Positions 6,563-11,249 of a stretch of 11,249 bases of DNA are shown here, piece by piece. Each line of letters opens with the position of its first letter. Within the stretch, counting starts at the first letter, position 1. The notes under the pieces are model-generated. The model was given only the letters and a program-made list of their open reading frames with translations. It did no database searches and had not been told where the DNA came from. Origin of the DNA: Bacteroides sp. (GTDB taxonomy: Bacteria > Bacteroidota > Bacteroidia > Bacteroidales > Bacteroidaceae); NCBI GenBank assembly GCA_017556595.1, contig JAFYML010000148.1:1-11249 (forward strand), read 5' to 3'. The translations under genes and the position numbers were made by a program.

Positions 6563-6593
6563 GCGTTTTTTAGTGCTAACAATACAGATATAT

Positions 6594-6627
6594 ACAAAAA
6601 AATCCCGCATTGAGCGGGACTTTTTGT
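6594..6627 (-). terminator. Intrinsic terminator after the glycanase operon
   Basis: On the - strand TCCCGC, loop TCAAT and GCGGGA are followed by a run of seven T. The paired arms are 6603-6608 and 6614-6619. On the + strand a CTTTTTG tail also follows, so it may work both ways. It lies about 17 bp beyond the GH9 stop codon and insulates hipBST from read-through of the glycanase operon. Confidence 0.85.
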
Positions 6628-6643
6628 AAGTGTAGGTGTTATC

Positions 6644-8404
6644 TTATTGGGCTAAAGCGTCCAATGCACTAATCATAGCTACTAAAGCTGCATTCCAGTT
6701 GATGGCAATTTCGTTCGATGCATACGACTCTAGTACATCCGAATATGATTCGTCGGGGAGGTTGCTGGTATAGACTGCGCCATCGTTCTTGTCTTGTTGG
6801 CCAGGGTTAGGACCGCCCACCAAGAATCCGGGAAGTGGCTCTTCTATGTTGTCGGCACCAGCCAAACGATGGTGTGGATTCATTGGGCTCTTTACGCCAA
6901 AACCTGTTACGTAGCAGTAGCCGGTAGCGTTACGACCAAGGATATAGTCGGCATTACGATAAGCATTCTCCAAGTATGCTTTCTTGCCGGTCAAACCATA
7001 ACCTACAATCAATGAGATGGCTTGGTTGCAACCGCCTTCGGCCAAGCATCCCCAGAAGAAGTCTCTTGGGCTATCGCCATAAGGTGCGTGGAAAGCATTG
7101 TTGTCGGCACCTTTAATGGCTTCTTCGCAATAGTTTTGCAAGTTTGTCCATTGTTGTTCGGCCATTTTGATAAGGTCTTTATCATCCAAATTGCTGCCAG
7201 GTTTCAACCATGCAAAGGTACCAAGCGAAGCTACATTACCCCAGCTTGGTGTGGTGAATGTTTCGGGTGCATACTTTATGGCTTCTTTGCCATAAACGGC
7301 TTTGCCGGTAGCCCAATAGAGTTCGCTTGCTGCCCAGAAGAATTCATCCTTGGCGCTTCCATCGCCATAGGCTCCGGTCACTACAGCAGGTTCGAACTGT
7401 TTGTTCAGTAGGTCTTGGCGGTAGAAGGCATCCGGATGCTTTTGTGCCCATGCGTATGCCTTCTCTGCAGCTTCGATAGCTTTCTTGGCAAAGCCGGGAT
7501 AGTCGGTTTCGTAGTTGGCAAAGATGCCGGCCGATTGTGCCATAACAGCAGCAAAGTCGAGGGTGGCTGTTACACTTTTAAACACGGCATAGCGTTGTTG
7601 TTGGCACTCGGTAGGCATAATGAAGCCTTCGAACGAAGGGGTAGTGAGTTTATGGTAAACACCACCATCGGCAGGGTCTTGCATGGTGAGCATCCAATCC
7701 AAGTTGTAGTGCATTTCGTCCAAGAAGTCGGGGGTCGAGTTGCCGCTTTCGGGGATGTTCACGTTTTGCTTGGCAAAATATTCCGGGAAATAGAGGTAGA
7801 TGGCTTGCATCAATCCAATGCTAAAGCCAGAGTTTACGATATACTTATTATAATCGCCTGCATCATACCAACCTTTTGGCGATGAGATAATGGTACCTGC
7901 CGGACGATTTTTGCTGGCCGCATTGGGGTGAATCATGGCTTTGTCGTCGGGATGTCCCATTGGGCGATGCCATTTACCGGCATATTGCTCTTCGATGGGC
8001 ATACCGGTGCGTTGGTAGTAAAATGCTTTCAGTGCAGCATCGGCTACGGGCTTCCAAACCTTTTCCTTGATCTCGAAAGGCATTGCCATATCGCCAACTT
8101 CTATTCTATACTTACCGGGCATTGTCACCATGCTGAAGTCGAGTGTATAGCGTGTTTTGTCCGACCATTCGCATGCGCTGTTCTTTTGTGGTTTGCCTAC
8201 AAATATCTTTTGTTGGCTTACAGCGTCTATAATTGCAAATTCGTCGGCTTCGCAATTGTCCAATATTGCCACTTTCTCTTGGGTAGGGTAGTATCCTACT
8301 TGGTTTAATTTGATTTGTTCAATGGCAAGCGGTTTTTCACTGGTTGTTGTACAAGCTGTGGCCAATGCACAAAGGCCTGCTAAGAGTAAATTTCTTGTTT
8401 TCAT
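6644..8404 (-). CDS. Glycoside hydrolase family 9 endoglucanase-like lipoprotein
   Basis: 586 residues. The signal peptide ends in lipobox LATAC with Cys18, so this is a lipoprotein. Residues about 27-112 form an Ig-like CelD_N domain (IKLNQVGYYP at 31-40). The (alpha/alpha)6 GH9 domain follows to the C-terminus. WYDAGDYNKY holds the catalytic base pair of aspartates, D181 and D184. MNPHHR (508-513) is the His signature, and SNEIAINWN contains the catalytic acid E565. All expected catalytic residues are present. GH9 enzymes invert beta-1,4-glucosidic bonds, mostly as endoglucanases on cellulose, glucomannan or xyloglucan backbones. A few GH9 proteins act as exo-glucosidases or glucosaminidases, and sequence alone does not exclude this. 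The residues after Cys18 (TTTSEKP) lack the acidic run linked to surface export, so a periplasm-facing site is possible. It starts 11 nt after the GH5 stop, forming an operon, and is followed by an intrinsic terminator. Confidence 0.93.
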   Translation of the reverse strand: MKTRNLLLAGLCALATACTTTSEKPLAIEQIKLNQVGYYPTQEKVAILDNCEADEFAIIDAVSQQKIFVGKPQKNSACEWSDKTRYTLDFSMVTMPGKYRIEVGDMAMPFEIKEKVWKPVADAALKAFYYQRTGMPIEEQYAGKWHRPMGHPDDKAMIHPNAASKNRPAGTIISSPKGWYDAGDYNKYIVNSGFSIGLMQAIYLYFPEYFAKQNVNIPESGNSTPDFLDEMHYNLDWMLTMQDPADGGVYHKLTTPSFEGFIMPTECQQQRYAVFKSVTATLDFAAVMAQSAGIFANYETDYPGFAKKAIEAAEKAYAWAQKHPDAFYRQDLLNKQFEPAVVTGAYGDGSAKDEFFWAASELYWATGKAVYGKEAIKYAPETFTTPSWGNVASLGTFAWLKPGSNLDDKDLIKMAEQQWTNLQNYCEEAIKGADNNAFHAPYGDSPRDFFWGCLAEGGCNQAISLIVGYGLTGKKAYLENAYRNADYILGRNATGYCYVTGFGVKSPMNPHHRLAGADNIEEPLPGFLVGGPNPGQQDKNDGAVYTSNLPDESYSDVLESYASNEIAINWNAALVAMISALDALAQ

Positions 8405-8415
8405 GATGGATAAGA

Positions 8416-9705
8416 TTATTTTAGTTTTTCGTTTTCCGATTTTATGATAGCAATGGTGGTGCTATCGCAAGCAAATACAGAGTTTAGGCCCTGTTGCTCT
8501 TGTGCGGGGTCGCCCATGTAGTCGTCCCATGCTTCCCAATAGGTATGTCCGGGTGTATGGTTGGCAAAGCCACCCCATGCCCAGAAATTACATCCGGCAA
8601 ACAGGCCGCCTTGTTCGCGGTCTTGGCGAATCAAATCGAATACATAACGGTAGAACTCATCGCGTGCTTGGGTGCTACTCTCTTTGGTGAATTGAAAGCC
8701 ATCGCGTGGGAAACCAAATTCTTCCATTACTACCGGTTTCTTGTATTTCTTGGCTAAAACAAGGTGCTCGTCAATGTATTTCTTTGTATTGATTTTGGTT
8801 TGTGGAAGCATCTCTAACAGGCTATCTTCCTTAACCCATCCCCAATTATAGGGCCATAAGTGGATATTCATGTAGTCGATATTGGCGTCGGCATGGATTC
8901 TTTCGTATAAGTCGATGTCTTGTTCGCATCCATGTTTTCCTTCACTACCCACTGAAACCATGTGATTAGGGTCGAGTGTCTTGATTTGCATAGCTACCTC
9001 TGCCAACCAAGCAGCAAAAGGTTCCTTTCCCTCTTCCGAGAAAGCACGTGGCTCGTTACCAATTTGCCATGACATTAAAGTGGGGTCGTCGATATATCTT
9101 AATCCGTTATAGCGGTTGGTTCGTTTGATGATATAATCCACATGATTGGCAAACAAGGTTTTGGCACTATCCGACAGAACAAATTGCTTGACATAGTCCA
9201 TGTATGCCGGCCAACCATCGATTGCGGGAACAACGGCTTGCCCATGTCCGCTCCATTGCAAGTAGAGCGAATAGCCACCGCTCCATTCCCATGAGTTGTT
9301 CAGGTAGAGTACGGCCGTCATGTCGCGCTTCTTCAACTCGTTCATAAAATAGTCCAGTCCATCAAGAATGGTATCGTTGTAAACCCCTGGTGCTGTTTGC
9401 AGCGAAGGTTGTATGCGTGTAGGTATTCCGTTTTCGCCATCTCCGCCCACCAATACACGGAGGTTATCTATACCGATGCTTTTTAAGAAATCGAGCTCTT
9501 GGTGTAGGCGTTCGCGGTTCCCACCTTGCCCCTCAGAACCAAGGATAGCTCCATACCAAAAGTTTGTGCCTACGAAGTAGTAGGGTTGACCATTGCGTAT
9601 GAATTGCCCATCGGCATTTACCTCGATGAAAGGGTTAAAACTTTGTTTGGAGGTACATGCTACGAGTAGGATTACTGATAGTGCGATGTAAAAAAAACGC
9701 TTCAT
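8416..9705 (-). CDS. GH5 (subfamily 7-like) endo-beta-1,4-mannanase lipoprotein
   Basis: 429 residues. The signal peptide has lipobox LLVAC with Cys17. The rest is a single TIM barrel. FVGTNFWYGAILG (44-56) is the first strand typical of GH5_7. LYLNNSWEWSGG (133-144) lies in the substrate cleft. WQIGNEPR holds the acid/base E218, and VVMEEFGFPRD holds the nucleophile E329. HLWPYNWGW (282-290) is the usual aromatic/His loop. GH5_7 enzymes are retaining endo-mannanases, and the activity on mannan, glucomannan or galactomannan is inferred from the family. The mature N-terminus (TSKQS) lacks an acidic surface-export signal. It is the first gene of the GH5-GH9 operon, 82 bp downstream of the AraC-family gene on the same strand. 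There are no SusC/SusD genes in the window, so this is not a canonical polysaccharide utilisation locus as far as can be seen. Confidence 0.9.
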   Translation of the reverse strand: MKRFFYIALSVILLVACTSKQSFNPFIEVNADGQFIRNGQPYYFVGTNFWYGAILGSEGQGGNRERLHQELDFLKSIGIDNLRVLVGGDGENGIPTRIQPSLQTAPGVYNDTILDGLDYFMNELKKRDMTAVLYLNNSWEWSGGYSLYLQWSGHGQAVVPAIDGWPAYMDYVKQFVLSDSAKTLFANHVDYIIKRTNRYNGLRYIDDPTLMSWQIGNEPRAFSEEGKEPFAAWLAEVAMQIKTLDPNHMVSVGSEGKHGCEQDIDLYERIHADANIDYMNIHLWPYNWGWVKEDSLLEMLPQTKINTKKYIDEHLVLAKKYKKPVVMEEFGFPRDGFQFTKESSTQARDEFYRYVFDLIRQDREQGGLFAGCNFWAWGGFANHTPGHTYWEAWDDYMGDPAQEQQGLNSVFACDSTTIAIIKSENEKLK

Positions 9706-9745
9706 TTGTTTATTGAATATTCTTTTGTTGATAGGTGAATGAATG

Positions 9746-9753
9746 CAAAGTTA
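9746..9753 (-). promoter_or_regulatory. Candidate promoter of the GH5-GH9 operon (-7 box)
   Basis: TAACTTTG on the - strand is an exact TAnnTTTG Bacteroidetes -7 box, 40 bp before the GH5 start codon. The nearest TTTG upstream (9769-9772) leaves only 15 nt of spacing instead of 19-21. The promoter may therefore be intrinsically weak and need an activator, which would suit the AraC-family protein encoded just upstream. Confidence 0.5.
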
Positions 9754-9787
9754 ATGCTTTTAATGATGCAAAACTGATAGTTTCTTA

Positions 9788-10675
9788 TCAAATAAGAATC
9801 TTCTTTTTCCTATAGTTGTCGCGAAATTCTTTGGGCGAACACCCTTTTTTGCGTTTGAACATGCGGTTGAAATTGGAAAGGTTGTTGAATCCGCACTCAT
9901 AACATATCTCGGCAATGGTGCGTTGTGAATCGACCAACAAGCGAGTGGCCGAACCTAAACGGATGTCTATAATATATTCGGATAGGGTTCGTCCAGTGCG
10001 TAAGCGGAAGAAACGGCTGAATGAAACCGGTGTCATGCCCACCATATCGGCAAGGGTATTCAAACGAATCTCTTCTTGATAGTGATCTGTTATGTATCGC
10101 TGCACTTTTTGTACGCGACGACTATCAGAGTAAGTGTCTATTTTGGCAAACGATGAACTGGAAAGCACCTTGGCATCATCGTAAAGGGAAAGGTCGTAAA
10201 GAATGCTCATGAAATGGATTACGGAATAGAATCCTTGTTCCTCGAAGGCCAACTTATCCAAACGATTATACACTTTCATAATGGCTTGCATGGGGAATGC
10301 TAATCCGCGTTGTGCCTTTTCTAACATGCGTCGGATTGTGTCGAACTGGCTTTTGTTAACCAATTCTTTTGGGAAGAAGTCGGGTGAGAAGTGAATGGTG
10401 ATTTCTCGAATATCCTTCGATTTGCATTCGTGATGCTCCCAAACGTGCTCCAATTCTTTACCTGTAATTAAGACTAAATCGTAATCGCCAATTACTTCCG
10501 AAGAATCGCCTACCACTCGTTTCACGCCGGCTGCATGCTCCGTAAAATTCAATTCGCACTCTACATGGCAATGTATTGGATAGGTAAATTCTGTTTTGTG
10601 GCGATTGGCAATGTAGAAACAATCACGTTCCGATAGGGGAGTAATCTCCCGCATTATGTAGTTTTGGTTTCCCAT
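9788..10675 (-). CDS. AraC-family transcriptional regulator with cupin-like sensor domain
   Basis: 295 residues. The N-terminal half (about 25-110) is cupin-like, with YPIHCHVECELNF and LELEHVWEHH-like metal or sugar-binding histidines. The C-terminal half (about 190-290) is an AraC double HTH. LNTLADMVGMTPVSFSRFFR is the first HTH and TIAEICYECGFNNLSNFNRM the second, ending in the signature KRKKGCSPKEFRDNYR. Such proteins usually bind a ligand in the cupin domain and activate nearby catabolic genes. It is encoded on the same strand as, and directly upstream of, the GH5-GH9 operon, so control of that operon is the simplest inference. Bacteroidetes more often use hybrid two-component or SusR regulators for glycan loci. 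ATG 10675 is preferred over an internal ATG at 10654 because it follows a good promoter at a short distance. Confidence 0.92.
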   Translation of the reverse strand: MGNQNYIMREITPLSERDCFYIANRHKTEFTYPIHCHVECELNFTEHAAGVKRVVGDSSEVIGDYDLVLITGKELEHVWEHHECKSKDIREITIHFSPDFFPKELVNKSQFDTIRRMLEKAQRGLAFPMQAIMKVYNRLDKLAFEEQGFYSVIHFMSILYDLSLYDDAKVLSSSSFAKIDTYSDSRRVQKVQRYITDHYQEEIRLNTLADMVGMTPVSFSRFFRLRTGRTLSEYIIDIRLGSATRLLVDSQRTIAEICYECGFNNLSNFNRMFKRKKGCSPKEFRDNYRKKKILI

Positions 10676-10701
10676 AGTAGTGCTAAAAAAGTATCATTTT
10701 G

Positions 10702-10732
10702 CAAAGGTAACGATTGTTTTTATTTAATCAAA
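10702..10732 (-). promoter_or_regulatory. Promoter of the AraC-family gene
   Basis: On the - strand TTTG (10729-10732), a 19-nt spacer and TACCTTTG (10702-10709) match the Bacteroidetes housekeeping consensus exactly. The start codon lies 26 bp downstream, giving a short leader. It is divergent from the aldo/keto reductase promoter about 45 bp away, so one regulator bound between them could affect both genes. Confidence 0.8.
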
Positions 10733-10777
10733 TAATTGTATTATTTTAACTGATGATTGTATCGTTTTAGCATTCTA

Positions 10778-10808
10778 TTGTTTATGAATTTATTTTTATT
10801 TACATTTG
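10778..10808 (+). promoter_or_regulatory. Promoter of the aldo/keto reductase gene
   Basis: TTG (10778-10780), a 20-nt AT-rich spacer and TACATTTG (10801-10808) match the Bacteroidetes -33/-7 consensus. The ATG follows 22 bp later, so the 5' leader is very short. Confidence 0.8.
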
Positions 10809-10830
10809 CATCATCTATATATTTAATAGT

Positions 10831-11249
10831 ATGGCAAATCAGAATTATTCTCCCAGTGGGACTAGATATGACGGAACAATGAAGTTTCGTCGTTGTGGAC
10901 GAAGTGGTATTTTGTTACCGGCAATTTCTTTGGGATTTGGGCATAACTTTGGTGATGTAGATCCGTTGCAACGTTCGTTCGACATCGTGCATCACGCTTT
11001 CGACAATGGAATAACCCATTTTGACTTGGCCAACAATTACGGCCCTTCGGCTGGTTCGGCAGAAGAGACCTTTGGACAAATTATCAATAAATCGTTAAAA
11101 CCCTATCGTGACGAGTTGTTCATCTCAACCAAAGCAGGTTATCTAATGTGGGACGGTCCTTATGGTGATTGGGGTTCAAGAAAATATTTGATTTCAAGTT
11201 TAGACCAAAGCCTTCGTCGTATGAACTTGGATTATGTTGACCTTTTCTA
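10831..11249 (+). CDS. Aldo/keto reductase, YghZ/Gpr (glyceraldehyde-3-phosphate reductase) type, 3' truncated
   Basis: The frame opens at ATG 10831 and runs off the right edge after 139 codons. FRRCGRSGILLPAISLGFGH (19-38) is the first strand of the barrel. HFDLANNYGPSAGSAE (64-79) holds the catalytic Asp65 and Tyr70, and ISTKAGY holds Lys101. The pattern SRKYLISSLDQSLRRMNLDY (117-136) is close to E. coli YghZ (Gpr) and the KCNAB-like branch of the AKR superfamily. These are cytoplasmic NADPH-dependent reductases acting on small aldehydes such as L-glyceraldehyde 3-phosphate or methylglyoxal. The catalytic His expected further on lies outside the window. It is divergent from the AraC gene. 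A link to mannan or glucan use is possible but not shown. An internal ATG at 10879 is a less likely start, since YghZ-like proteins have a similar N-terminal extension. Confidence 0.9.
   Translation, partial: MANQNYSPSGTRYDGTMKFRRCGRSGILLPAISLGFGHNFGDVDPLQRSFDIVHHAFDNGITHFDLANNYGPSAGSAEETFGQIINKSLKPYRDELFISTKAGYLMWDGPYGDWGSRKYLISSLDQSLRRMNLDYVDLF

Noticed and set aside
6644..9705. Canonical Sus-type polysaccharide utilisation locus
   Set aside because: No SusC or SusD homologue and no hybrid two-component or SusR regulator is visible, so only a CAZyme pair with an AraC regulator can be claimed.

Overview
The window looks like a chromosomal segment of a gut-type Bacteroidales (Bacteroides, Phocaeicola or Prevotella-like). 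Three things point there. The duplicated MacB/FtsX-type permeases are of the eight-helix kind common in this group. The SusCD-free pair of glycanase lipoproteins sits under an AraC-type regulator. Promoters match the Bacteroidetes consensus (TTTG, 19-21 nt, TAnnTTTG) upstream of both divergent genes at the right end.

Layout, left to right. (1) Positions 2-4556, + strand: two tandem paralogous ABC-transporter permeases. The first is cut by the left edge, and the two are joined by a 7-bp tandem repeat. (2) Positions 4557-4963: gene-free and rich in repeats. It holds four copies of a roughly 25-bp palindromic repeat, a 17-bp hairpin, and a three-unit 22-bp tandem repeat containing a perfect inverted repeat. 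(3) Positions 4964-6454, - strand: an AT-rich three-gene hipB-hipS-hipT module. This is a split-HipA kinase toxin-antitoxin system with overlapping genes and three repeated operator-like boxes upstream. Its kinase carries Lys where Asn is expected in the metal-binding catalytic loop. (4) Positions 6594-6627: a strong intrinsic terminator. (5) Positions 6644-9705, - strand: a two-gene operon of a GH5 (subfamily 7-like) beta-mannanase lipoprotein and a GH9 endoglucanase-like lipoprotein. (6) Positions 9788-10675, - strand: an AraC-family regulator directly upstream of that operon. (7) Position 10831 to the right edge, + strand: a divergent aldo/keto reductase of the YghZ/Gpr type, truncated by the window.

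How the genes may work together. The AraC protein has a cupin-like N-terminal half and probably senses a ligand and controls the two glycanases. Together these could attack mixed mannose/glucose beta-1,4 polymers such as glucomannan; this is inferred from gene context. The permeases resemble MacB-type exporters or lipoprotein-release systems, but no ATPase gene lies in the window. hipBST is self-contained and is probably a horizontally acquired stress or defence module. HipB should repress the operon through the upstream boxes, HipS should neutralise HipT, and HipT would phosphorylate a target if it is active. The departures from consensus in its ATP-binding and metal-binding loops, and the repeats flanking it, are the parts most worth checking.
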